Shown one piece after another: positions 34,750 through 44,602 of a DNA stretch of 64,000 bases. This stretch comes from Clostridium intestinale DSM 6191 (GTDB lineage: Bacteria; Bacillota; Clostridia; Clostridiales; Clostridiaceae). The position numbers and the translations under genes are program-made. Each line of letters begins with the position of its first letter. Position 1 is the first letter of the stretch. The notes below the pieces were generated by a model, which saw only the letters and a list, made by a program, of their open reading frames with translations, made no database searches and was not told the origin of the DNA. The stretch is from assembly GCF_900130055.1 (NCBI RefSeq), contig NZ_FQXU01000009.1, positions 207,573-271,572 of the forward strand, read 5' to 3'.

Positions 34750-35693
34750 TGTTAGAAATTAAAGATTTAGAAAAATCATATGGTAAATTCAAAGCTCTAA
34801 ATGGTCTTAGTATGGAGATAAATAGAGGAGAAATATTTGGATTTGTTGGACCTAATGGAGCAGGAAAAACAACTACCATGAAGATAATATCAGGACTTTT
34901 ATACCCAGATAGTGGTGATGTTTTTTTAGATGGTGTGGATGCAGTAAAAAATAATAAGTTATTAAAAGATAAGATTGGATATATGCCTGATTTCTTTGGA
35001 GTTTATGATAATTTATCAGCAATAGAATATTTAGAGTTTTATGCTTCTATTTATGGAATATTAGGTGATAAAGGAAGAAAGCTTGGTTATGATTTACTTG
35101 AATTAGTTAACTTAAGTGATAAAAGTGATTCAAATGTAAATGGTCTTTCTAGAGGAATGAAGCAAAGGCTTTGCTTAGCAAGGTGTCTTGTTCATAATCC
35201 AGATTTATTAATATTAGATGAACCAGCCTCAGGAATGGACCCAAGAGCTCGTTTTGAAATGAAAAATATTCTAAAAAATCTTAAAGATATGGGAAAAACA
35301 ATATTAATATCATCTCATATACTACCTGAATTAGCTGAGTTATGTACTAATTTAGCTATTGTAGAAAGAGGCAGGGTAATAGTTCAAGGAACTGTAGATG
35401 AAATCATGGTTAATATGAATCATGCAAGGCCAATAAAGGTAAGGGTACTTACTAAGGTAGAAGAAGCTTTAAGAGTTTTAGGAGAAATACCAGGATTAGA
35501 TAAACCAATATTAAATGAAAAAGAATTGGTATTTGGATTTAGTGGTAGTGAAGAAGAATCTCATGGTATATTAAGGACGTTAATTGAAAAGAAAATAGAT
35601 GTAGTTTCATTTACCCAAGGTAGTGGAAATTTAGAAGAAGTATTTATGAAAATTACTGAAATGAGTGGAGGAGGAGAAAAAAATGAAAATTAA
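34749..35693 (+). CDS. ABC transporter ATP-binding protein
   Basis: A 314-aa nucleotide-binding subunit of an ABC-2/CcmA-like exporter. Walker A GPNGAGKTT lies at 34-42, the Q-loop region is YMPDFFGVYDNLS, the signature is NGLSRGMKQRLC, Walker B is LLILDEPASGMDP, and the switch histidine is in ISSHILPEL. About 90 C-terminal residues beyond the NBD resemble the accessory domain of GldA/NatA-type ATPases. It overlaps its upstream neighbour by 1 bp and the downstream permease by 11 bp, so the three are coupled. The cargo is not predictable. Confidence 0.95.
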   Translation: MLEIKDLEKSYGKFKALNGLSMEINRGEIFGFVGPNGAGKTTTMKIISGLLYPDSGDVFLDGVDAVKNNKLLKDKIGYMPDFFGVYDNLSAIEYLEFYASIYGILGDKGRKLGYDLLELVNLSDKSDSNVNGLSRGMKQRLCLARCLVHNPDLLILDEPASGMDPRARFEMKNILKNLKDMGKTILISSHILPELAELCTNLAIVERGRVIVQGTVDEIMVNMNHARPIKVRVLTKVEEALRVLGEIPGLDKPILNEKELVFGFSGSEEESHGILRTLIEKKIDVVSFTQGSGNLEEVFMKITEMSGGGEKNEN

Positions 35694-36543
35694 TCCAGTG
35701 TGGAGAAAAGAACTAATGCTGTCTATGAGAAGTATTAGATTTCCGTTGACTCTATCCATTTCAATAGGTGTTTTAAGTGGGTTACTTATACTAGTTTTTG
35801 ATGGTATTTTATCAAGTGTAAGATATGGAGGAAATTTAAGTGGTCTTGTAGGGCTTTATTTTACAGTTACTTTAATAGAATTCATATTGATAGGTATGAT
35901 TAGTCCTACACTTACAGCTTCAGCTATATGTGGGGAAAGAGAAAGAGGTACATTAGATATATTATTATCTACTAAAATGTCACCTTTATCTATAATATTA
36001 GGTAAACTGTTGGCGTCTTTAAGTAAAGTAGTATTACTAATAATTGCATCTACACCTGTATTTGCAATAACTCTATCTTTAGGTGGAGTTAGTATAGTAA
36101 ATATAATTCAAATGATACTTTTATATATAATGACAGCTATATTTTGTGGCAGTGTGGGATTATTTTTTTCATCAGTCCTAAAAAGCACAAAATCTTCTAC
36201 AGCAGCATCCTATGGATTATTGATATTTTTAGCTATAGGAACCTTGATTATAACTGTTTTATACTATTCTATTAAATCAAGAGCTGCTAGTATGGCAGGA
36301 CAAATGTTTGAACCTAATATACCTTTTTGGTTATATCTAAATCCAGGACTTGGATATGGATCGGTAGTTTATAATCAGTTAGGAATAGGAACAACAAGTA
36401 TAATAAATGGATTAAACCAATTTAAAGCTATAGGAAGCGCTTGGATATATAATATAGCTGTTGAAATTGTGCTAACTATATTACTTTTATGGGGTGCGGC
36501 AGTTAAGCTAAATCCATTAAAGAAAAGGAGAAAGAAAAAATAA
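35683..36543 (+). CDS. ABC-2 type transporter permease
   Basis: A 286-aa permease with about six transmembrane helices and the conserved cytoplasmic loop ICGERERGTLDILLSTKMSPLSI, characteristic of ABC-2/GldF/NatB-like permeases. ATG 35683 is preceded by GGAGGAGG; an in-frame GTG at 35665 is within that purine stretch. The start overlaps the ATPase gene and the stop overlaps the next gene by 1 bp (TAATG). With the 794-aa protein and the ATPase it should form the transporter part of this operon. Confidence 0.92.
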   Translation: MKINPVWRKELMLSMRSIRFPLTLSISIGVLSGLLILVFDGILSSVRYGGNLSGLVGLYFTVTLIEFILIGMISPTLTASAICGERERGTLDILLSTKMSPLSIILGKLLASLSKVVLLIIASTPVFAITLSLGGVSIVNIIQMILLYIMTAIFCGSVGLFFSSVLKSTKSSTAASYGLLIFLAIGTLIITVLYYSIKSRAASMAGQMFEPNIPFWLYLNPGLGYGSVVYNQLGIGTTSIINGLNQFKAIGSAWIYNIAVEIVLTILLLWGAAVKLNPLKKRRKKK

Positions 36544-38099
36544 TGGAAGATAAAGAAAGGCAGATATTAGGGTATATAAAAAAAGCAGGCAAAAGAATTA
36601 AAGTACAAATACTTATAGATAAGACTTTACTTGGAATTTTTGTAGGAGCTCTTTTAGGAGCAGTTCTAACTTTATTATCCCTTTTTACGCCTTTTTATGA
36701 AGGTATCTTCTTAGGTATATTTTTTCTGACATCAGGTTTAGTAGGAGGGCTAGTTATAGCCCTTTTTACATTTCCTAATATAAAAAAGCAGGCTTTAATA
36801 TTAGATTCAAAGGGGCTAAATGAAAGAGTTACTACTTCTTTAGAACTTATGGGTCAAGAAGATGGATATGGAAAGCTTCAAAGAGAAGATACATTAGAAG
36901 AGTTAAAAAAGTTAGACTTCAAAAAAGCATTTCCTATAAAAGTGAATAAAAAAATGATAACTTACCTATTAATTGTGTTAACTTTATTTTCTTTGGGGGT
37001 ATTTTTACCTACAAGTGCAAAGAGCCAAGGTAAGGAATTATGGAATTTAAAAAAAGAACAAAATGAATTAACTAAAAAAATAGAAGAAGAAAAAAAGAAG
37101 GTAGAAGAAAATAAAAAACTAACAGAAGAAGAAAAGACAAAACTTAAAGAGATTTTAGAAAAAAATAAGATGGAAATAGCTAAAGCTCAAAATAAGGAAG
37201 AGCTTAAAAAAACTATGGAAAGAATAGACAAAAAATTATCTCAAGAAAAAAAGGAAAGTAAAAATGAAGAGGTTAAAAAAAGTCTAGACTCCATAAGAAA
37301 CTCTCTAAATCCTAAAGCAGAAGAAGAGCGAAAAAAGAATAATGAAAAAGACTTAGAAGCATTAAAAGAAGCTTTAAATAAAAATAAAGATACAAAAGAA
37401 CTTGCAAAGGCGTTAGAAAGCAAAAACCAAGAGGATATAGATAATGAACTAAACAAATTAAGCGACGCACTAAAGAACATGGGGGATTTAGAAAGAGGAG
37501 AAATTTCTAATACCTTAGGTGAAGCTAGTTCAGAAGTATCTGATGAAGATTTGAAAGAATTACTAGAAAATTTATCGAATGAAGCTAGACAAGGACAGCT
37601 AAGTGATAAAAACAAAAAGGCTACTGCAAAAGCTATTAAGGATGCTCAGGATGGAAGTTTATCTGAATCTAATGGTTCTTCAGAAGGTGAAGGAGAAGGT
37701 AGCGGGAACGGACAGGGAAATGGCCAAGGAAACGGCTCAGGATCAGGTCAAGGGTCAGGGAGTGGTTCTGGAGCTGGTCAGGGCTCAGGATCAGGTCAAG
37801 GATGGAATTATGGAAGTAAAAATGGGAACCAGGGAGATTCATCAGATAAATCTGGAGAGCAGGTATATATACCAGGCAGAAATGAGGGAGGAGATGAAAA
37901 TCTCACTGGAGAAAAGGGGCAAACAGGAAACTCTCAAACAGGATATTCTAATAATGGAATTAATGAAAGAGGTGGATCTGTAAACTTAGATAGTATAATA
38001 GGGGATTATTCTAAGGAAGCAATAGAAGGCTTAGAAGGAAATTCTATACCTGACTATTTAAAAGACATAATAAAAGAGTATTTTGAAGAATTACAGTAG
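36543..38099 (+). CDS. Membrane protein with long charged coiled coil and Gly/Ser-rich region
   Basis: A 518-aa protein. Two transmembrane helices lie near residues 28-50 and 55-78, a third near 138-155. Then comes a long Lys/Glu coiled coil (about 160-345). A low-complexity Gly-Ser-Gln-Asn region (about 375-425) precedes a short C-terminal domain ending in YLKDIIKEYFEELQ. The architecture recalls DUF4175-like proteins found beside MoxR/DUF58/BatA genes elsewhere; that is similarity of layout only. It overlaps the permease gene by 1 bp. It could tether or scaffold the VWA proteins encoded downstream. Confidence 0.75.
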   Translation: MEDKERQILGYIKKAGKRIKVQILIDKTLLGIFVGALLGAVLTLLSLFTPFYEGIFLGIFFLTSGLVGGLVIALFTFPNIKKQALILDSKGLNERVTTSLELMGQEDGYGKLQREDTLEELKKLDFKKAFPIKVNKKMITYLLIVLTLFSLGVFLPTSAKSQGKELWNLKKEQNELTKKIEEEKKKVEENKKLTEEEKTKLKEILEKNKMEIAKAQNKEELKKTMERIDKKLSQEKKESKNEEVKKSLDSIRNSLNPKAEEERKKNNEKDLEALKEALNKNKDTKELAKALESKNQEDIDNELNKLSDALKNMGDLERGEISNTLGEASSEVSDEDLKELLENLSNEARQGQLSDKNKKATAKAIKDAQDGSLSESNGSSEGEGEGSGNGQGNGQGNGSGSGQGSGSGSGAGQGSGSGQGWNYGSKNGNQGDSSDKSGEQVYIPGRNEGGDENLTGEKGQTGNSQTGYSNNGINERGGSVNLDSIIGDYSKEAIEGLEGNSIPDYLKDIIKEYFEELQ

Positions 38100-38111
38100 T
38101 GGAGGGTAAAT

Positions 38112-39089
38112 ATGGACGTAGATAATATAAAAGATGTTTTAGAAAAAATAAATGAGTGTAAAAGAGAAATAGGTAAAGGAATAGTTGGCCAAAAAGATAT
38201 AATAGATGGAGTTTTAATGGGGATATTTGCAGGTGGAAATATCCTTTTAGAAGGAGTACCTGGACTTGGAAAAACCCAGTTAGTTAAGACCTTATCTAAA
38301 GTTTTAAATCTTTCTTTCTCAAGAATACAGTTTACTCCTGATTTGATGCCAGCAGATGTTGTTGGAACAAATATCATAGTTAATGAAGAAGGAGTAAATA
38401 AATTCAAATTTGAAAAGGGACCTGTTTTTACAAATCTTTTATTGGCAGATGAAATAAATAGAGCAACTCCTAAAACTCAGTCTGCGCTATTAGAAGCTAT
38501 GCAGGAGAGGACAGTAACTGTTGGTAATAATACCTATAAGCTTTCAGAGCCATTTATGGTTTTAGCAACTCAAAATCCTATAGAAATGGAGGGTACTTAT
38601 CCTCTACCTGAAGCGCAGTTAGATAGATTTTTATTTAAACTACAAGTGAAGTTTCCAAACCTTGATGAGCTTATGCAGATAATGGATATAACAGTAACAA
38701 ACAAAAAAGTGGAGTTAACTGAGATAATATCCGGTGAAGATATATTAAATATAAGAAGTTTAGTTAAGGATTTACCTATGGCAGAAGGGGTTAAGGAGTA
38801 TGCCCTAAAGCTTGTACTTGCCACTCATCCAGAGTTAGAGGATTCTCCAGAAATAACTAAAAAGTATGTAGCTATAGGTTCAAGTCCAAGAGGAGCTCAA
38901 GGAATATTTAATGCATCTAGAGTTAGGGCTTTGATGGAAGGAAGATATAATGTAAGTTTTGATGATATTAAAAACGTAGCTTATCCAATTTTAAGACATA
39001 GGATACTCCTTAACTTTGAAGGGGTTTCAGAAGGTATAACTCCAGATTATATAATAGATAAAATTATAGAAGAAATTAAGGTCATATAG
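38112..39089 (+). CDS. MoxR-family AAA+ ATPase
   Basis: A 325-aa AAA+ chaperone-like ATPase. Walker A is GVPGLGKTQ (48-56); Walker B is LLADEINRATPKTQSALLEAMQE, near residue 113. Sensor 1 is ATQNPIEMEGTYPLPEAQLDRF, and SSPRGAQ carries the sensor-2-like arginine. MoxR ATPases act with VWA-domain partners to load metals or remodel complexes; two VWA proteins and a DUF58 protein follow in the same operon. ATG 38112 has GGAGGG upstream, 12 bp after the previous stop. Confidence 0.96.
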   Translation: MDVDNIKDVLEKINECKREIGKGIVGQKDIIDGVLMGIFAGGNILLEGVPGLGKTQLVKTLSKVLNLSFSRIQFTPDLMPADVVGTNIIVNEEGVNKFKFEKGPVFTNLLLADEINRATPKTQSALLEAMQERTVTVGNNTYKLSEPFMVLATQNPIEMEGTYPLPEAQLDRFLFKLQVKFPNLDELMQIMDITVTNKKVELTEIISGEDILNIRSLVKDLPMAEGVKEYALKLVLATHPELEDSPEITKKYVAIGSSPRGAQGIFNASRVRALMEGRYNVSFDDIKNVAYPILRHRILLNFEGVSEGITPDYIIDKIIEEIKVI

Positions 39090-39091
39090 TT

Positions 39092-39973
39092 ATGCAGGAG
39101 AAAATTTTTGACAAAGATTTTTTTAATCAGCTTAAAAATTTAAAGATTATCATGAAAACTCCTATTAATTCTGCCTATGCAGGTGGAAGAAGGTCAAAAG
39201 AAAAAGGAGTTAGTGTAGAGTTTTCTGATTTTAGAGAATATAGCCCAGGTGATGACTTTAGAAGAGTGGATTGGAATGCTTATGGAAGGTTTAATAAGTT
39301 ATATCTTAAGATATTTATGGAGGAGAGAGAAGCCTTATTTAATATTTTTATAGATACAAGTAAATCTATGCATTTTGGTGCTCTTAATAAGGGGATTTTT
39401 TCTTTAAGACTAGCAGGAGCTATAAGTCATATTGTATTAAATGGAAATGATAGAGTTAAATTATTCCCTTTTAATAGTGAAGAAAATAAAGAAGGTATAA
39501 CTATTTCAGGAAGAGCAGGTATAAACAGAATACTTAAATACTTAGAAGCTATAGAATTTAATGGGACTACTAATTTAGGTAGAAATATTAAAACTATGCC
39601 TATTAAGGGGAAAGGCATTAGTGTAATTTTATCTGATTTTTATAATTTAGAGGAATTAAAAGAAACTTTGATTTTTTTAAAACATAAGGGTCAGGAAATA
39701 ATATTAGTTCAGGTATTGAGTCAAGAGGAGCTTGAACCAACCTTAAGAGGTGATTTAAAGCTAAATGATATAGAAGAAGATAATAAAATGGATATAAGTC
39801 TCTATGGAAGAGCTATAGAAATATATAAAGATAAACTTGATGAGTTTATTACGGATATAAAAACCTTGAGTAGAAAATATGGAGCTGCTTATATTTTGGT
39901 TAATACTAAAGATAATTTAGAAAAAATAATATTCAAAGAATTTACCTCTAGAGGAATAATTAATAGAAAATAA
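39092..39973 (+). CDS. DUF58 domain protein (VWA-like MoxR partner)
   Basis: A 293-aa cytoplasmic protein. The DUF58 signature FSDFREYSPGDDFRRVDWNAYGR lies near residues 46-70. It is followed by a VWA-like fold whose metal site reads IDTSKSM, a variant of DxSxS. DUF58 proteins are constant companions of MoxR ATPases. Its ATG begins two bases after the moxR stop with only a weak ribosome site, so translation probably depends on coupling. The membrane-anchoring hydrophobic N-terminus seen in some DUF58 proteins is absent. Confidence 0.92.
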   Translation: MQEKIFDKDFFNQLKNLKIIMKTPINSAYAGGRRSKEKGVSVEFSDFREYSPGDDFRRVDWNAYGRFNKLYLKIFMEEREALFNIFIDTSKSMHFGALNKGIFSLRLAGAISHIVLNGNDRVKLFPFNSEENKEGITISGRAGINRILKYLEAIEFNGTTNLGRNIKTMPIKGKGISVILSDFYNLEELKETLIFLKHKGQEIILVQVLSQEELEPTLRGDLKLNDIEEDNKMDISLYGRAIEIYKDKLDEFITDIKTLSRKYGAAYILVNTKDNLEKIIFKEFTSRGIINRK

Positions 39974-39983
39974 GGAGGAGAAT

Positions 39984-41783
39984 ATGAGCTTTGTAAGACT
40001 ATGGCCATTGTTATTTTCTCTAAGTATAGCAGGCGTTATATTATTATACATGCTAAAACAGAAGAGAAAAAATGAAGATGTTCCCTCCTTAGTTCTTTGG
40101 AGGGAAGTATTTAGAGATGTAAAAGCAAAAACCCCTTGGGAAAAACTAAGGAAAAATATTCTTATGTTTCTGCAAATTTTAATATTAATCTTTTTAATAT
40201 TTTCTTTTTTAGAACCACTAACTCTTTTTGGAGGCAGAGAATTTAGAAATTTAATTTTAGTATTTGATACTACTGGCAGTATGAAAGGGAAAATAGGAGA
40301 GCTAACAAAGTTTGAACGAGGAAGAGAAGAGATAAAAAAGCTTATTAATTCAACTAAAGAAGGCGCAAATATCACTATTATAACTTCAGGGAAAGAAAGT
40401 AAAGTTGAACTTTCAAATGGAAGAGATAAAAATGAAATTATAAAGAAGATAGATGATCTTAAAGTTACAGATAGCTCGGGTAATATAGAAGATTCATTAT
40501 CTTTAGTAAGAAGTCTAAGTAATTCAGGAGAAAGTAGTGAGGCTATCTTCGTAACTGATAGAGAATTTTCTTTAGAGGATGTTAAAGGCAGTATATATAA
40601 TTTAGCCAAGAAAGGGAAAAATGCATCCATTGATTTAGTAAGCTATAAGTTAGAAAAAGATAATATTTCTGTTGTTGCTAGGATTAGTAATAGGGGAGCA
40701 GAGAGTTATGAGGGTGACTTCTCACTATATGGAGATAATAAAATTCTTGAAGTAAAGTCTTTAAACTTATCTTCAGGAGAAAGTGTCAATATTTCCTTTA
40801 AAGTGGCAGATAAAAATATATCCATATTTAAAGGAGAGCTTTCAGAAAAAGATGACCTTATGGAAGACAATATATATTATTCATTGGTTAGAACTGAGAG
40901 AAGTCAAAAGATATTATTGCTTTCAGAAAAGAATATTTTCATGGAAAAAGCATTAGCTACTGTCCAAGGAATAGAAGTATTTAAAGTTAATTCTTTAGAT
41001 AATTACAATGAAAAAGATGAATATGATATTTATATATTTGATGGAATTGTTCCTAATTCACTACCTGCAAAAGGAAATTTAATATTTATAAATACCCCTA
41101 CAAATGATTTGTTTACAGTAGGAGAAGATATTGAAGGTGGAGAAGGTAAGGTAACAGAAAGTAACACTATAACAGAGAATATAAAAAATATTAAATTTGG
41201 CGTAAGAAGTTTTAAAGATATACAAAAAGCAAGTTATTTAAAAAGTTTTTTAAGCATAGGGGAAAAAGAAGCAGCCTTTTATGGTGAAAAGGATGGAAGA
41301 AAATTAATAGTACTTCCATTTAAGTTAAATGACAGTGATATAGTATTAAAACCTCAGTTTCCTATTATGGTTCACAATATGATTAATTACTTAAGTCTTA
41401 GTGGAATATTAGAAAAAGGAGATTATATAGCAGGGGAAGAAGTGGAGCTTACTCCTAATATTAACGGAGAAAATATAAGAATATATACTCCTGACAACGA
41501 GGAAAAAGTAATGGCACTAAGATTTCCTATGAAAAATTATGATGGCACATTAAATACTGGGATATATACAGTTAAACAAAAGGTTTTGGAAGAAGAAAAA
41601 GAAGAAATTTTAGCTGTAAACTTCCCTTCTCAACTAGAGTCTGATATGAAGGAAGAGGGCGTAACAGCTGAAGGTAAAGAAGAATTTAAAATTAAAGGTG
41701 GAAGAAATCTGACACCTATACTTATTATTCTATCCATTATAATTCTAATGGTAGAATGGTATATCTACGGGAAAAGGAGCTGA
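39984..41783 (+). CDS. BatA-like membrane protein with VWA domain
   Basis: A 599-aa protein. BatA-type N-terminus with transmembrane helices near residues 7-24 and 59-78 (LWPLLFSLSIAGVILLYML). A VWA domain starts at the MIDAS DTTGS (95-99). A long extracytoplasmic-like domain follows, and a C-terminal membrane helix (LIILSIIILMVEWYIYG). ATG 39984 is preceded by AAGGAGGAG. The intact MIDAS suggests metal-dependent ligand binding. It probably forms a membrane complex with the following VWA protein, the DUF58 protein and the MoxR ATPase. Confidence 0.9.
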   Translation: MSFVRLWPLLFSLSIAGVILLYMLKQKRKNEDVPSLVLWREVFRDVKAKTPWEKLRKNILMFLQILILIFLIFSFLEPLTLFGGREFRNLILVFDTTGSMKGKIGELTKFERGREEIKKLINSTKEGANITIITSGKESKVELSNGRDKNEIIKKIDDLKVTDSSGNIEDSLSLVRSLSNSGESSEAIFVTDREFSLEDVKGSIYNLAKKGKNASIDLVSYKLEKDNISVVARISNRGAESYEGDFSLYGDNKILEVKSLNLSSGESVNISFKVADKNISIFKGELSEKDDLMEDNIYYSLVRTERSQKILLLSEKNIFMEKALATVQGIEVFKVNSLDNYNEKDEYDIYIFDGIVPNSLPAKGNLIFINTPTNDLFTVGEDIEGGEGKVTESNTITENIKNIKFGVRSFKDIQKASYLKSFLSIGEKEAAFYGEKDGRKLIVLPFKLNDSDIVLKPQFPIMVHNMINYLSLSGILEKGDYIAGEEVELTPNINGENIRIYTPDNEEKVMALRFPMKNYDGTLNTGIYTVKQKVLEEEKEEILAVNFPSQLESDMKEEGVTAEGKEEFKIKGGRNLTPILIILSIIILMVEWYIYGKRS

Positions 41784-41794
41784 GGTAATTAATT

Positions 41795-44557
41795 ATGAGT
41801 ATAGAGTTTTTAGCACCGTTATATCTTTTATTAATACCTTTGTGTCTAATTTTCGTTATATATTTTAGTAAAAACATAGGAGAAACAAAGGAGAGAAAAC
41901 TTTTAATTGTTATAACAAGATGTTTAGTTGTACTATTTTTAATATTATCTTTAGTTAATATTAGAATAAGCAAGATTACAAAGGACACCGCCACAGTTTT
42001 TCTTTTAGATTTATCTTATTCTAATGAAGAATTTAAAGATAGTGGAGAAACTTTTATAAAAGATGCACTTAAAGAAATGGGAACAAGAGATTATTCTGGA
42101 GTAGTTGTTTTTGGTGAAGATGCTAAGGTTGAAAAATTTATTTCGAACAGTAAAGGGATAAATTCAATAGAGTCAAAACCAAAGGCTGTTGCAACTAATA
42201 TTCAAAACGCAATAAATACCTCACTTTCCCTTTTCCCAGCAGATAAAGGAAAAAGAATTGTTCTTATAACTGATGGAGAAGAGAATCTAGGAGAGATAGA
42301 GAAGACTGTTCCATCAATAATAGAACAAAACATAGATATGAAAGTATTTAAGGTTGAAAAAGCTGTAAAAAATGAGGTTTATGTAGACGCTTTAAAACTT
42401 CCTGAGAAAATAACTATGGGTGATGAATTTTCTATAGGAGTTAACATATACTCGAATATTCAAACTAAATCTAAGGTGTTTTTATATGCTGGAAGAAATC
42501 TTAAAGGAGAAACAGAAGTAAATCTTCAAAAAGGTAACAATAGCTTTGTATTTAAAGATGTGCAAACTACAGGTGGTTTTAAAAATTATAGAGTAGTAAT
42601 ACAACCAGAGGAAGATACAGAACTTAAAAACAATGAATATATAGGCTTTACTAACGTTGTATCAAAAGAAAAAGTATTTATAGCTGAAGGAACTAAAGGA
42701 GAAGCTGATAATTTAGTTAATATGTTATCGTCTTTAGGTTATAGTTATGATAGAGGGTTAGCCAGTGAAGCTCCAAGTGACTTAAAAGAGATGTTAGAGT
42801 ATAAAGGTATAATATCTGTTAACTCACATGTGGACGACATTCCTAAAGGATTTAAAAATTCCCTAGAAACATATGTTAAGGAGTATGGGGGAGCTTTTAT
42901 AACCACAGGTGGAGAGAACTCCTATGCATTAGGAGGTTACATGGACACTCCACTAGAGAATGTTCTTCCAGTATACATGGATATGAGAGGGAAAAAGGAA
43001 ATCCCTAAGATGAGTATAACTCTTGTCATAGATCACTCTGGTAGTATGAGTGGAGGAAATGGTCAAGTTTCTAAGCTTACTCTTGCAAAAGAAGCAGCTC
43101 AAAAGGCTGTTGACACTATTAGAGAAGGGGATGAAATAAACGTTATAGCCTTCGATGATAAATATGAGTGGGTAGTTAAAGGTGGTAGTGGATCTAATAA
43201 AGAAGAAGTTAAAGAAAAGATAAGTGGAATTCAAATACAAGGTGGAACAAGTATATATCCGGCATTAAAGGAAGCTTATGAATATGAAAAAACAGCTGAT
43301 GCGAAAATAAAACATATTATATTATTAACAGATGGGCAAGACGGATTTAGAGAGTATACAGATATATTAAGTGGTCTTGAAGAAAATAAGATAACTTTGT
43401 CAACTGTATCTGTTGGGGAAGATGCAGATAAAAATCTGCTTCAAAGATTAGCCGAGGTAGGTAAAGGAAGAAGCTACCATACTGATATTTACACAGATAT
43501 ACCTAGAATATTTGCCAAGGAAATATTTATGGCAGCAAGGGTATATGTTAATAATAGAGAATTTACTCCAAAACTTGTAAGCTCTCATGAGGTTGTAGAT
43601 GGAGTATTTAATGATAATACAGCTCCAAATCTTCTTGGATATATAGGAACATCTCAGAAGGAGCAAGCAACGGTAATTCTTAATTCTGATGAGGATGATC
43701 CGATTTTAGCCCTATGGCAATATGGACTTGGAAGAACTGTAGCATGGACTCCAGACGTTTCAGGCAAATGGGATGGAAATTATACTAGTTGGGAAGGATA
43801 CAAAAAGCTCTGGAATAATATTCTTAACTGGAGCCTTGAAGATTATTCCTCTGAAGGTGGAAACTTAAATATAGCTGTAAGTGGAAATGAAGCTAAAATT
43901 GAGTATAAAACTAAAGAGCTTCCTGATAGTAGCAAGGTAACAGGAATATATACAAAAGAAGATGGCACTCAAGGAGAGTTTGAACTTGAAATTAAGGCTC
44001 CAGGAGTATATGAAAAGACTGTTAATTTAGATGAAACTGGATTCTATTCAATAAGTGTTAGAGAAGAGCTTGATGGAAAAATAAATGCAACTAAAAATGG
44101 AGTTATAGCACTTCAATATCCAATAGAATATAAACTTGTTGAAGATAGTAGTGTATTAGAGAGATATGTTGATGAAACATCGGGAACCTTCATAAAACTT
44201 CCTAAAGAAGTATTTACAGGAGAAGTTAAAAAGGTAATGGGAGGAGTAAATTTATCACTGCCATTATCAATATTAGCGATGTTGTTATTATTATTTGAAA
44301 TAGCTTATAGAAGACTAGATTTTAATATAAATATTAATTTCTTAAAAAAGTTTATAAATAAAAAATCAACAAAAAACACATCTTTGGTAAAGAAGGAAGT
44401 TAAGATAAAAGAAGAGGTTTCTAAGGAATTGCCCCCAGAACCAAAAAAGAAAGCAATTCCTAAAAAGGAAAAAAGTAAAGAGAAAGATAAAAAGGATGTT
44501 CTTGATACCTCCTCATTATTAAAGAAAAAACAAGATAGAAACAATAATAAATTTTAA
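41795..44557 (+). CDS. Large membrane protein with two VWA-type regions and a GATase-like segment
   Basis: A 920-aa protein. N-terminal helices lie near residues 5-24 and 36-55, then a degenerate VWA-like region (FLLDLSYSN). A glutamine-amidotransferase-like segment, GGAFITTGGENSYALGGY, comes before a full VWA domain with MIDAS DHSGS at 413-417, TDGQD and GGTSIYPAL. A membrane helix sits near 830-850, with a long Lys/Glu-rich cytoplasmic tail. ATG 41795 lies 11 bp after the previous stop. It closes the operon; a terminator follows. Role inferred: surface-facing component of the MoxR-remodelled complex. Confidence 0.9.
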   Translation: MSIEFLAPLYLLLIPLCLIFVIYFSKNIGETKERKLLIVITRCLVVLFLILSLVNIRISKITKDTATVFLLDLSYSNEEFKDSGETFIKDALKEMGTRDYSGVVVFGEDAKVEKFISNSKGINSIESKPKAVATNIQNAINTSLSLFPADKGKRIVLITDGEENLGEIEKTVPSIIEQNIDMKVFKVEKAVKNEVYVDALKLPEKITMGDEFSIGVNIYSNIQTKSKVFLYAGRNLKGETEVNLQKGNNSFVFKDVQTTGGFKNYRVVIQPEEDTELKNNEYIGFTNVVSKEKVFIAEGTKGEADNLVNMLSSLGYSYDRGLASEAPSDLKEMLEYKGIISVNSHVDDIPKGFKNSLETYVKEYGGAFITTGGENSYALGGYMDTPLENVLPVYMDMRGKKEIPKMSITLVIDHSGSMSGGNGQVSKLTLAKEAAQKAVDTIREGDEINVIAFDDKYEWVVKGGSGSNKEEVKEKISGIQIQGGTSIYPALKEAYEYEKTADAKIKHIILLTDGQDGFREYTDILSGLEENKITLSTVSVGEDADKNLLQRLAEVGKGRSYHTDIYTDIPRIFAKEIFMAARVYVNNREFTPKLVSSHEVVDGVFNDNTAPNLLGYIGTSQKEQATVILNSDEDDPILALWQYGLGRTVAWTPDVSGKWDGNYTSWEGYKKLWNNILNWSLEDYSSEGGNLNIAVSGNEAKIEYKTKELPDSSKVTGIYTKEDGTQGEFELEIKAPGVYEKTVNLDETGFYSISVREELDGKINATKNGVIALQYPIEYKLVEDSSVLERYVDETSGTFIKLPKEVFTGEVKKVMGGVNLSLPLSILAMLLLLFEIAYRRLDFNININFLKKFINKKSTKNTSLVKKEVKIKEEVSKELPPEPKKKAIPKKEKSKEKDKKDVLDTSSLLKKKQDRNNNKF

Positions 44558-44561
44558 AAAT

Positions 44562-44602
44562 AACAGCAGATAGGGTTACAAGACCTATCTGCTGTTGTTT
44601 TA
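44562..44602. terminator. Bidirectional terminator at the end of the MoxR/VWA operon
   Basis: AACAGCAGATAGG (44562-44574) pairs perfectly with CCTATCTGCTGTT (44584-44596). It separates the operon from the convergent chemoreceptor gene. Confidence 0.9.

Noticed and set aside
37603..37983. 126-codon frame inside the Gly/Ser-rich part of the 518-aa membrane protein gene
   Set aside because: It is an alternate-frame product of low-complexity sequence with no ribosome site.
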